From Membranipora membranacea (lineage: Eukaryota > Bryozoa > Gymnolaemata > Cheilostomatida > Membraniporidae): 64,000 nt of DNA. Every line of letters starts with the position of its first letter. The first letter of the stretch is position 1. The stretch lies in the NCBI GenBank assembly GCA_914767715.1, contig OU612066.1, positions 3,601,001 through 3,665,000 on the forward strand. The letters are read 5' to 3'. Below are positions 26,101-37,800 of the stretch, one piece after another. Below the pieces are notes generated by a model, which saw only the letters and a program-made list of their open reading frames with translations, made no database searches and was not told where the DNA came from. Both the position numbers and the translations under genes were made by a program.

Positions 26101-28628
26101 TTTTTTCTATAAATTATCTTTGTACTTTCATTTCATTGAATTAGTTGAGCGTGAGATATTTCAGACCACACAAACAGTATTAACTTGCTGTTTTATCAGA
26201 CAGTAGCCAAAACAAAACTAACCATGTTGTGTACATCCAGATGTTTAGTTATTAAAGTACATGTATTTACACCCGAACTCGTCTGTGTTGTCTGGACAGT
26301 ACCTCTGCAGCTACACCATACATAAGCCATGCTATAGGCTACAACCAGCTAACCAGTTACCAATAAGGCTTTGATAAATTAGTATTGTCCAATAATAGAT
26401 CAAGTTTGATCCAGTTTACCTGCATTCCGATCATTCCTTCCTACCGGTAAGCCGGCCACAAAACTCCAAATTCAGGCAAATTGAACCATACTTGGTCACA
26501 GTGGTGACATATATCTCTAATCCCTCCTGTATTTACCACAATCCATTTATGCTCCATATATCCTCTTAGGTTGCTGTTTTGAGCCTGAGCACTTCTCTCA
26601 TTGTTCTGATGGGGTAAAAAACATGCATAACAAGTACCAAGTACAATGAGCTTGATATGTATCGAGGGTCGCTGAAATAATAAATGTTTGTATATACATC
26701 ATAGATGAACCAGCCACCTCTACAGTAAATATAAATCTGTCAAGATTTGTTGGAGAGATTTACTTGTTGTGTTCGCACAGTACTATGTAAGGTGTTTAAA
26801 GTTCACCTGCACTTGACAGCCAACAAATAATTATCTGGAGTATGCTGGCTGTCGAGAGCTGTTTCATCAGAAAATGTTGAGCAAATCCAAAGCTGTCTGC
26901 TGGTTAATTTAAAGCTGTCAGAAAATCAGGTTGAAACATAGTGATTATAAATCTAAATGCAGTTAATTTAATTATGCATGGAAAAAGTCCATCAATGAAT
27001 ATTCATTAAATATAGTAACACCTGGCACCTTGCATTACATAACGCAATCTTAATTTATGGCATATCCATATTTATGAAATCATCACAGAGTAAGGATATA
27101 TATCCTTACTCTGTGAAATCATGCAGGTGTAGGTTTTTTTTCCAGGAAATATGACAGGCCAAACATCAATTATAGCCATCATTCAAAACTATCCTTCCTG
27201 ATATTGTACACAGGCTGTCGGCCTACAATTCCGGAAATGAATTTTACTCCCAAGAATGATATCAAATAACATTTGCAGCCAATTTAACTATGTGTTAGAC
27301 TTGGAGAAATGCACTATTTCTCTGCACAGTACCGAGTCCTACCTAAATAAACAGGAACTGCTGCTCTGTCTGTGGGTGTAAGACCCACTGTCTTGAGTAT
27401 CACTTGGGCCAAAATACACGAGCGAGACTGATTGGTGCAGTATCATCATGGTAATATATTATCTATTGTCTGTTCTTTGTAGGGGTGCATCAAATTCTTG
27501 GAGGATGATCTGAGTCTGAACATAGTATTGATACCTGCTCTCACTTTGGGCTTTAGTATAGTGCAGGTAAGAAACAGCACGCCTTATAATGTGTCACATT
27601 TGATTCTTATCATGTCTGAAAAGAAATCTGTATACTGAAAGTGAGGTAAATCTCCGAGTTAATGATAAGATTTCTCTTCCCCTTATTCGGAATCTGATCT
27701 CGCACACTCCTAGTCTTGTGTTACATGCGGTGACCTTCACGTCAGAGAACCAAATCAGTCTGGTGAGCTACGAGTACCAGACACTCCTGCTCGCGGTATC
27801 ATCATCCATTTTCTAAATGACCTGTTCGCTGCAGTTGAAATTATGTCATTTATCAATTGAGACTGAAATTACTGGTTATTTGACCCGTTTGGAATGTAAA
27901 ACACCATATTGACTGGATGTAATGGCCTTTCATCTCTTCAGAAATTGCTGTAGGAGTGAATTTAGTTGCGCCTTTAGATGTTAAAGATTGATGTAATATG
28001 GCTATCAACTCCGCTTTCTAAAGATTGACACCATTTTGAGGAAGCATCAATCAGCGATTTGAGAACAATTGATACTAAATTGAATAAATACCTGTATATC
28101 TATATCCTTTATTGACTACCATTTATTATATTATTCTCAACTTGATTGAGCAGTCAGTTGATTGACAGTGAAATCTCCAGGGTGGATATAGCTTGCAGCA
28201 AATATGCTCCATCAATTTATAATCTTTGACTCCATCCTCTGTCTTAGGAAAAGGATGGTCACATTCTACACCCAGTTTTGCTACAAAACCTAATCAAAAG
28301 TAATGACTACTATTGAAGCTCTGGGAATGGGAGTGGTTCAATTAAACAAACATGTATGAGAATTAGGCAGCGGATAGTCTGAGCCCCCAGACTTTTGCCC
28401 CTCGCCCGACGGCCCCCCCCGGCGAGGCAGCGGATAGATCCTGTTACAAGATCATATCAGAGACCATGGTTAACTACTGCCTCTGGTCACAAACCTATAG
28501 CTAAATTAGTTGTTTACCATGTCATTCTTATTTTGTAGATAATGGGAATTATACTCTCCTGTGCCCTTGCTAAGCAAGTGAGGCGAAGTAAGCGATTTAT
28601 TCGGCGCAAGTATAACTATGAACATTGA
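20142..28628 (+). CDS. Tetraspanin 1
   Basis: Six exons, 20142-20246, 22061-22249, 23315-23491, 25140-25286, 27483-27566 and 28539-28628, all joined in phase 0, give 263 residues. Tetraspanins are four-pass membrane proteins that organise partner proteins in the plasma membrane. Exon 1 ends in the start of TM1 (GLFGFNTIFM), exon 2 carries the rest of TM1 (LTGFVLTGFGVWTLIE) and TM2, and exon 3 carries TM3 (YAVLLVIIMLVEAGTGVISY). The large extracellular loop holds the CCG signature (YKCCGSDYYTNW), then SCC, QNCG and a final Cys in GCIKF: six cysteines, so three disulphides. TM4 is split over exons 5 and 6, ending SCALAKQVRR. The basic C-tail (RRSKRFIRRKYNYEH) is unusual in its charge. AATAAA at 29290 is a candidate polyadenylation signal. 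Confidence 0.93.
27083..27116. repeat. 34-bp perfect palindrome with foldback tips
   Basis: A perfect inverted repeat made of TCACAGAGTAAGGATAT and its complement. It is flanked on both sides by the 5 bases AATCA (27078-27082 and 27117-27121). Its first 16 bases match the left tip of the 702-bp foldback element, so it looks like two tips of that family joined with no interior. It lies in an intron of tetraspanin 1. Confidence 0.85.
28365..28437. repeat. Hairpin-tipped GC-rich repeat copy
   Basis: The 13-base direct repeat AGGCAGCGGATAG (28365-28377 and 28425-28437) brackets a very GC-rich stretch that contains the hairpin AGTCTG..CAGACT (28376-28393) followed by runs of C and G. A related hairpin with GC-rich flank occurs at 32402-32419. 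It lies in the last intron of tetraspanin 1. Confidence 0.6.
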
Positions 28629-31154
28629 GATAGATCATACTCCGCAAAAACAAAAACTGTGCCATAATAATGTGTGAACCGCAGTGCTAGTATTGTTACA
28701 CTTTATTATGCCAAGTGCAACCAACACAACCTCATTATCGTATGTAAAAATTCAGTTACCCTCACTCATTTTGTGTTATTTATTTTTATAAATACCATTT
28801 GTGCGCTGCAGTATTCATGGTTTATCTAGCCTCATTTCGTATTTTGTCAATTAAGCATAGTCAGTTGTTGACGATTTGATGTTTCTTGCTTGTCAAACTG
28901 TATATTCCAATTGTTAAATTTTGCCCCGCCCCTAACGTGCTGTTATTTGGACATGACAGCGCTAACTTGATAATAACTGTAAATATTACTTATTGACTAA
29001 AGACTCAATCCTGGTTGGATGTACATTTTACATTGCTAACTCTCATGACATGCCAAAATTATTGCAATTGTGTATCTCTGACTCTCTCTCTATGCATAAC
29101 GAGAAGCTAAACCCTAAACTCACTCTTATAGTCTCTTTTTTTTGCCTGTTTTGAAATCTCTCACTGGCAATAAGCACTCTCATCTGTTTTTATTGGTAGC
29201 TCTCTCACGTAGATCCCTAGTTTTGGGTTTTGTAGGAATTATCAGTCCAGTATTCACCTTCTGTACAGTTAGTTACGCATGAAGTTACAAATAAACATTG
29301 AATCATAAATACTGGTACTATAGTTACTGTTTTACTCAAGTTCCACATGATCACCGTTGTATTTCTCAAATAATTTAATTCTGCAAGATGTGGAAACAGG
29401 GAGGGTGGGATATACCACCCTCCCTGGTGGAAATAAGCACAAGAGGGGAATAATATTGGAGTTATGTCATTAATAGCACAGTGCAGACAACTCTGATCCT
29501 AGCTCTTGGTACATACAGGCGTCTCCTGTTTGTTGAGGTTGCTACAGCACAGCATAGCTGAACTCAACGCAATCTAGTGAGACAGCACAGGATACACAGT
29601 CTATTGCTTGCTAGTGTCTCACCATCTGTGTGGAGTGTATTATCTCATGAGTGATAGAGCACAGCAGTTGATGTTTATGATATTTGCTGGTAGTTTGAAA
29701 TCCTGTTTTAACTCATCATACTGCTGGTTGGGTCAAGGTATGTACTGTCTGGAGATCGCGTACTGAAACAGCGGTGAATCACTAAGGCAGACCACCATGA
29801 AATTGGTTGTAAGCAATTTGTTTTGAGAGATTAGTCTCCCTAGACAGAGTTTTCAGTCTGTGCTGACTCCATAGATCCAGTTCAGGCTAACATGTCCCTC
29901 CCAGTGGAGGAGCAATAGCACTGAAGAATATACGTCAAATACTGATTTGCGATACTCTTAGAACATGAAGTGCAAACAGAAATACACCACAAAATGATAA
30001 ATAGAGCAAATGGCTTGTCACATGACTCATTGTTTTATTGTCTAGGACTTATTGACAAATATAGTGAGCTAGAATATTGTCTCCAGGTTCCTGTTGTATT
30101 ATACGACCACATTCTGTGGTGTTGAACTAATCTGGAGAGCAACAGAGGAAGGAAGCAGGTGAGCGTAATGCAAAATTAATCCCAGGTATATCTACTTATG
30201 TTTGAGTGATCATAAAAAACTGGTGGGGGAGAGGGTAGTCTGGGCTTCAGACCAAACATAAGGGGCTTCGTCAGTATACTTTGCAGGTACCCAATGTATG
30301 TCATTGGCTGTTTGTTTTGAATTTGATTGGCTGTTTGGTTTGTTGTTCATCAAACAAAACCCGACATAAATTATAGACAACTCCACACAGCATGGGTTCA
30401 TTCAGAAATTCACAACACTGGTGCGTGATTAGATAACCAACACAAGTCAGACTACAGACGAGGCCCCATAGTCGGCCTGAATTCCAGGCTAGGTGAGGGC
30501 GGGGGGAAAGGGTGAAAAGTAGAATACCAGATTGTTTCACATGGTCAGGATTGGTTCACTTCACATTCATTTATGTATAATCTCAAACCTCCGATTTCCA
30601 TATTATCTAAGTTTACCAGAAGGTGATGATGGGAAGCTAAAAGTGAAGCACCCATATTGGCTTTTTTTGAATTGATTTTATTGGCAACATAAGGAAGTAA
30701 GAACAAAAAGCACAGACAGCACACGGCTGTAACGCTGTAATCTCATATGTAACATATCTACAATGTACATTAGACAGTGTGTACCATTCATATCTACACT
30801 GTAAAAGTACAGCAGGCCGAATATACTTCAAACGGAATAATTGGAAACAATAATATTTAAAAATATACTAAAATTCGTTGTTTAGTTATAGGACTAATAT
30901 TCAAAGACTTACAGTTTTGCAGTCAAATATTAAATGTGTGTGGTAGCAGGTAGAGTGGAAAGAATACTTCCCTTCCATGGTAGGTACAGAATCTTTCAAT
31001 GCATACCTATTTTTTAACAAAAGCAGATGCTATGCATACATAGGTAACACAAGGAAACTGTTTGAAATAAACCATACAGTTTCACACTGGACCGGAGGTT
31101 TCCATTCTGAATCGCTTAGCTGACATTAACAAGCTTCAAAGTTCTTTTGATAGA
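28629..31154. other. Intergenic stretch between convergent genes
   Basis: 3' flank of tetraspanin 1. Apart from its probable polyadenylation signal near 29290 and the hairpin-ended element at about 30225-30506 I find no gene. Confidence 0.5.
30225..30506. mobile_element. Possible MITE with hairpin ends
   Basis: The left end reads GGGGGAGAGGG followed by a small hairpin GTCTG..CAGAC (30238-30252). The right end, read on the minus strand, is CCCCCGCCCTCAC followed by a similar hairpin GCCTG..CAGGC (30475-30489). The two hairpins are alike at most positions and lie in inverted orientation about 280 bases apart. No clear target-site duplication was identified, so the boundaries are approximate. 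Confidence 0.4.
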
Positions 31155-31571
31155 GTGTTGTTTCTGCTATTGCAGGTAATGTTGTTTCTGCTATTGCAGG
31201 TAATGTTGTTTCTGCTATTGCAGGTAATGTTGTTTCTGCTATTGCAGGTAATGTTGTTTCTGCTATTGCAGGTAATGTTGTTTCTGCTATTGCAGGTAAT
31301 GTTGTTTCTGCTATTGCAGGTAATGTTGTTTCTGCTATTGCAGGTAATGTTGTTTCTGCTATTGCAGGTAATGTTGTTTCTGCTATTGCAGGTAATGTTG
31401 TTTCTGCTATTGCAGGTAATGTTGTTTCTGCTATTGCAGGTAATGTTGTTTCTGCTATTGCAGGTAATGTTGTTTCTGCTATTGCAGGTAATGTTGTTTC
31501 TGCTATTGCAGGTAATGTTGTTTCTGCTATTGCAGGTAATGTTGTTTCTGCTATTGCAGGTAATGTTGTTG
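31155..31571. repeat. 24-bp satellite, 17 copies, splice-junction-like
   Basis: Seventeen nearly identical 24-base units. On the + strand each contains TTTCTGCTATTGCAG followed at once by GTAAT, which looks like a polypyrimidine tract and acceptor AG joined to a donor GT with no exon between. The array is open in several frames only because the unit length is a multiple of three. It lies in the gap between tetraspanin 1 (+) and the zinc-finger/RS gene (-). Confidence 0.95.
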
Positions 31572-31890
31572 TCATCACTATGTTTATTTGTAGGATGATA
31601 GTCCTTACTCAGCAGTTTTAGGATCTGTGTGAGACATAGAAGATCAACTACCTCATCGGTGAGGTTTAGTCCTCCGTGTGAATTTATAGGGAATGTTCTC
31701 CTTGCTCAAATTTCTCTGCATATGTGTGCCCGTGTTTCTCATTGTAAAGAAAGCATAAAGCCAGTTTCGCTATCCTTGTGCGATATTAGATGTACTCCAC
31801 ATAACTTCATTACCTATTCTGTACATTATTTACAATGTTTTGTCACTGATTGGCAGTTTACACACCTATACTGTCATATCATCATTAGGA

Positions 31891-34800
31891 TCATTGTTTT
31901 AACATAGGAGTGTCCCCTATCAGCTGTAGTACATCTCTGTCCAGTGTTTTGAGTATAGCTACGACATCTTGATGCGATACTCCAAACTTAGACGCTAATC
32001 TGGGTAGATTAGTCAGAGCCATCCGGGCCATCCTGATGAGCAGGTGCCCCTCAGGAGTTATCATACTCTCATGCATTCTTCTCTGCTCATACTGAAGCTC
32101 TGTTCTTACGCTAGCAGGGGCTATACCTGTATCCTATATTGTAGGGGAGGAGGTACATGTACAATATGAAGGATATGTAACACCTCTCACTTACATACAT
32201 TAAACCATAGCTCTAGACAGGGCTTTATGTGTATCTAATAGGTTTTCTTTGGTGCTCTACCTCACTATTTCAATAATATTTAATAAATTTCTGTATGAGA
32301 GAGTGTCAATAGTCAGAGGAAGTTGTCAGCTGATGGCACAGTAATGAGACCGAATCTATGATTATATTTTACATTAAATGTTTCTAAACACTGAACAACT
32401 TAGTCTGAGACCCCAGACTCTTACCCGCGGCCGGGGGATCAACTGTATCACCAATGCATCCACAGCAGCGTTTAAAACTCCCATCCTAGATCACCACATT
32501 TTTACAATACTAACACAACATATTTGATGTCGTAATATAGAAATACCACATCAGTCCCCGCGAATAACATAACATAATGGGTCTAGGAATTTAACATAAT
32601 CTAGTTGCATGCATATAAGGTATAATATAGTCTAAATTAATTATGATTTCCGTTATGTGGAAATGCGTTAACAGTAACATTAATTAACAATAACATTATT
32701 TATGTATAATGTAAGGTGTACATAAGCATAATATACCATTGAACAAAGCAAAACCGTTGGGTCATCTGAATGAGTTTCAGAGAAAACGTTTTGAACAATC
32801 TCAAACTTGTGGAAGGGGTAGGTTTACCATAATAATAAACCTAATCTGAATTTAGAGTCCTTGGCACCATACAGTAAACCGTGCTTCTATTTAGTCAATG
32901 TGAGGACAATTCCAAATGATAGGAAACTGTACCAGGGAGTTTGGGTCTTTAGTGAAGCTGACTGGAAATGATCTGATAATTATTAGATCAGTATTATTAC
33001 CACGCAACTCTAGCATGTTCAATACATACCACTTCTTCCTGAAGGCCTGTCATCTTCAGTATCCCACTGAGCACATTGTGGACAAAACCAAGAAATGGAT
33101 CTTTGAACTCCTGAAACCCAAACGAAAGTTAAAATAAATTAATATTTAGTTTATACCTGATCAAGTTTCTTGTTACTAACAAAATACTTGTAGTCTGAGC
33201 AATCGACTGCAAAGTTAATATCCAGATCAATTTGCATGAAGGATGCATGTAGATTGCTCTCACAAATAAAAGATTTGATTGCTTATGCAGTAGCATAAAT
33301 ATGACTTTCACACTAATAAGAGCACTATACTCACATAGCCAGCAGTAGGTTCATGTCTCGGCTCCTTACTGGCTATCGTCTGTAATGCTTCTTTGACTAA
33401 ATCAGTCACTTGTATGTTGTCTATGGGAGCCGGTTGAGAATTTGTCTGACTAGTTGGGATCTTGAGCTTTTCTCTGATCAATGACTTCAGTTTGGCAAAT
33501 GAATGCATCTCTGCGACAGTGGGTGTTGATGGGCTGGTAGGAGAATTAGACATCATACTGGTATGAGGAGTTATACTCACATCCACTTTAGGTGCAAAGT
33601 TTACAAGGTGCTGCTGATAATGATTAGGAGGTGGAGTCGGGATCCTCCTTGGTGGGGGTGCCTCAGCAGGCTCTGACAAGCGCCTCTCCCATCTCAGTCG
33701 TCTGATTTCTCTTCGACGATCATCATCAACAAGTTCGCCAGGTTCAATTGTGTCGTAAGCTGTAGGAGGCGGGGTCGCAACTGCAGCTGTAGTTGGAGGC
33801 TGGAAGGTATTCGTATCACGTGATGTCGGCCCAGGAGATCCACGATCTATACGCTCAGACAGTTCTGTTCTCAGAGCTTCCGGCTTCATAAGCACAGGGA
33901 AGGACAAATCAAAATGGGGATCATCCTGGAAAAATCCACGATAAGCTTGCAGATATTCTCTTTGAAACATGAGACACAAAATATCATCACGCTGTCCTGG
34001 ATTGTAATATTTTTCATAGAACGCTGTCCATTTCTTATCAACTAAGAAAGTCAGACTGTCGATGCTCCAGGGAGAGAGTGCTCTGGGTCTGAGCTTTTGT
34101 GGTTTACCTCTACCACCTAACCGATTTGGCGATCTAGATCTCTGTGCTCCATAGATCTGATCAGAGATTCCACCTCGGCCTTGATGACTTCGCATACCAC
34201 CACCACCACCTCCCCTCTGAAACTCTGAATCTGACCGCATGGCCCCTCTACCATACTCCTTCTCAGACCTAAGCTCCCCACTCTCTCGCTCAGGTTCGTG
34301 TCTGTGAGGTGACCTTGAGCGCCTGGCAGGTGACCTTGAGCGTCTGCGGGGCACTGTACCACCATATGGCTGATTGCTACGAGCTGATTTATATGAATCG
34401 CTGGCTGAAGATCTGTTGAGATTATTTCCGCTGTTTGACTTTCTACTATCGTAAATCTGCTGTCTGGAATCTCTTGGTGGACTGCGAGGCCTTCTGCTAT
34501 CAGGTCTAGAATCTCTTCTGCTATCAGGTCTAGAATCTCTTCTTTCATAGCCTTTGTAATCCCGATCTCTTTCACTATTTCGCTCTCTATCATGGTGTGA
34601 TCTGGAGCTAGCAGGAGACCTGGAACGCCTGTTGCTGCTATGAGATACACTTCCATGCTGATTACTATAGGCACTTGCATGTCTGGAAGGAGAGCTTGAG
34701 CGGTGACTAGTCAGAGGCTGAGGAGGGGATCTTGAGCGTTTCCTTGTTGACCTTGAGCTAGAGCGGGACCTTTTGCGAGATCTTGAGCTACTTCTGCGCC

Positions 34801-37800
34801 TTGGTGATTTAGATCTTGATCGTTTTCTAGACTTGGATTTATGTTTGTGTTTGCTGTGCTTATGTCTTGACGAAGAAGTGGTTGTTTTAGTTACACTTCC
34901 CTCTCTGGTGGCTCCAGACTGCCTGGAGCTAGATCTCGAGAAGTCTTCTACGGGTGACTCACTAGCAGGAATCTCTTGTGCAGGTGGAGGATCATTAGCT
35001 ACATACTCCTCATAATCAGGCAGTTCCGTGTCCTCGGTCTCCGGGTGTCTATCAGGGGACCAGCTCGGTGATCTCTGTCTCTTTCTCCGATCATCATATC
35101 TAAGTGACTCTGAATGACGGGTTTCACTTCGGATTTCCTTTACTACTGATTGAGTCTCACTGCTCTTGTTATCTGAATTTGGAATTTGAGTTTTGCTGGA
35201 TTCTGTGTTATCAGAGGGGTTTTCATTGTTTGAGGGAGTTGGTAATGCCTTCTGAGCAGTAGTTTCACTCACAACATTAACCAAGAGAGCACCCTGGCTG
35301 GAACCAGCTCCTTGAGGTGCAGTTTCATCATTTGAACTTGCAACTACTTTATCAACTGTAGTGTTTTCGTCATTTGATTTTGGCTCATTTGCTGAGGTGG
35401 CTGTTTGCTTGAAATGAAATTTGTGCGACGGTATCGGCTTTTGTTCAGTGGATGAGCTTGTTATTTTGATGTTAGAACTACCTACTGGCAACTGGGCCTT
35501 GCTTGTTTCACATTCTCCAGTTGTATTTGCCGATTTCTCGACTGAAGTCAAACTAGCTGCGTTTTCACAAGTTGTTCCAAATCCAGCAGTAACAGCATTT
35601 TGTACTTTATCTTCCTGATTGTGTACATTTCCAGTGTTGTTTTTACTTATTTCGGCATTTTGAGTGGGTTGTTTTGGCACAGTTACACTTGGGACAGTTT
35701 TGCTCTCAGTAACTTCAGGCACTATGAGAGAAGAAATGGCAGTTTTATCTGTTGATGAAGAGGTAGGTATGGGAGTACAGACAGGAGACTGGACTTTTGT
35801 TAGAGCTGCTGCCGTCTGAGGTTTGGGAGAAGCTGCCGTCTCTGGTTTGGGAGAAGCTGCCATCTCAGAAGTCAATGTTTGGGGTTTGGGAGAAGCTACC
35901 GTCGGAATTTTGGGTGAAGCTACCGTCCGAATTTTGGGTGCAGCAACCGTCTGGATTTTTAGGGAAGCTGCCGTCTGAGGTTTTGGAGAAGCCGATGTTT
36001 GGGGTTTGGGAGAAGCTCCTGTTTGGGGTTGAGGAGTAGCTGATGTTAAGGGTCTGAGAGAAGCTGTCATCTGAGGTTTCGGAGAAGCTGCCATCTGAGG
36101 TTTCGGAGAAGTTGCTGTCTGAGGTTTGACTTGTTTTTGAGGTTTATTTTGTGACGACAGTCTGTTTGGTGCCTGATTAGATTTCGCAGCCGAAAACTTT
36201 TTCTTGACAATCTGCAAAATGAAAGCAAACCATCATTTGTAGGAGAGTATTTATTCAGTGGCAGTAGTAATACTTATCGAATCAATAAGAGTCCATTAAA
36301 AAAATACGTACTCTTAGCCAATCCCTACGGAAAAGATGTATGGTCAGCATTTAGATTAAATCCTGGTGGTTGCTGAGCTGGGGTTGATAACAGAATACCA
36401 TTACCAGCAACCCAGGTAGAGGGTTGCGCACTCAACATCACACCTGGCTCAATAGTCCCCCTCAAGTTATCTGAGGATAATATTGGTCTTGTGCTCACCT
36501 GAACTAAGCCACAATGCTTTTCAGATCCAAGATGTGCTTTATGACTGGAGAGATCTTTAACATTGAAAGATGCTTTTCTACAGAACTAGAAATTGAAAGA
36601 AAGTTGAAGGTACTAAATTGCACAGTCACATTTTAACCTCTCTGCTGAAGCAAACATGTCCAATCTGAATTATATTAGATAACATTACAAAAAACGTAGC
36701 TAAGTCTGATAGCAGCTTAATGGCACACTGTGTGACTATATTGATGAGTGTTAATCTGATCTGATATATCTTACCTCACAAAAAAGTCCTATTGGTTTCT
36801 TGGATGCTTTGAGTTTAGATACCAAAACCTACAATGAGAAATTGTCTATTTAAAAAAGGCATCTGTGTATAATATAATCAGATTCCTCTTCATATTAAGT
36901 TTTCTGGTGAGCATCACATCATGAGAGAAAAGTGCAGCACAGCCATTGAGGTGAGCTTTTTGGCGATCTCCAAAATACTGTACCAAGCAAGTAAATATAT
37001 AGACGGTTTTATCAAAAGCAAATTTTGCACAATGATCAGCCACCATAAACATATAATCTACAAACATAAATATTATCATCATATGTGGTTGTGGGCGTCA
37101 CCAGAAAAAACAGCAGTGATACACTGCTCAGACAGCAGTAGCTGCAAGTACTAGGATACATAAATACCTGATAATTTTTGACACTTTTGGCCTCTGTAGA
37201 AATCAACCAGATAAAAACATTCTGTAAATAACAAAATAATTCATTCTCAGCAGCTGTCACCATAAAAGGTCACACGATCACATTACATTATTAATAATAA
37301 CAGTCAGCTTATCATATACGTCCGGAATGCTTTCAACTTTGATATGCCCCGGCAAATTCAGATGGCAGACAGAAGAAACCAGATATGGGCTACAGAAAGT
37401 GAGACGCCTTCTATTCATAATTATAGCTTTGGACAGTTATATATATTAGAGTTTGCAGAAATTTACACAGAACAGCAGAATAAGAAGATCGACCTAACCT
37501 TCATATGAGTAGGGTGTACGAGGTGCTGACAATATGTTTCTAGAGTCATAAGAGTAGAAGAGGGATGACACAGCTAAAAGTGAAAATATTCAATATTGTT
37601 ACAGCAGAACAATTCAATCATCATATAAAACAACGTGGGTAGAGAAAACATATCAAAAACTTTTTAAATGATAGAATCAAGTTTTAATTTTGCTATATGC
37701 GGTTTTAAAAAAATTGCGATATGAAAATTTAGTCAGACTACTGGCAACGTGTCAGTGAAGGAATTTTTGAGATGGGACAAGTAGTTCCTGCGAAACTGAA

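Noticed and set aside
31155-31571. CRISPR array
   Set aside because: The units are directly adjacent with no variable spacers, and the DNA is clearly eukaryotic.
31126-31578. Long open frames on both strands across the 24-bp repeat
   Set aside because: They exist only because a 24-base unit without stops keeps any frame open; no splice or start context, and protein would be a pure octapeptide repeat.
33308-36217. Reading the large exon as a stand-alone 969-residue gene
   Set aside because: Its apparent first residues lie across a splice acceptor (TTTTGCAG|ATT), and joining it to upstream and downstream exons in phase 0 gives a longer protein with complete zinc fingers.
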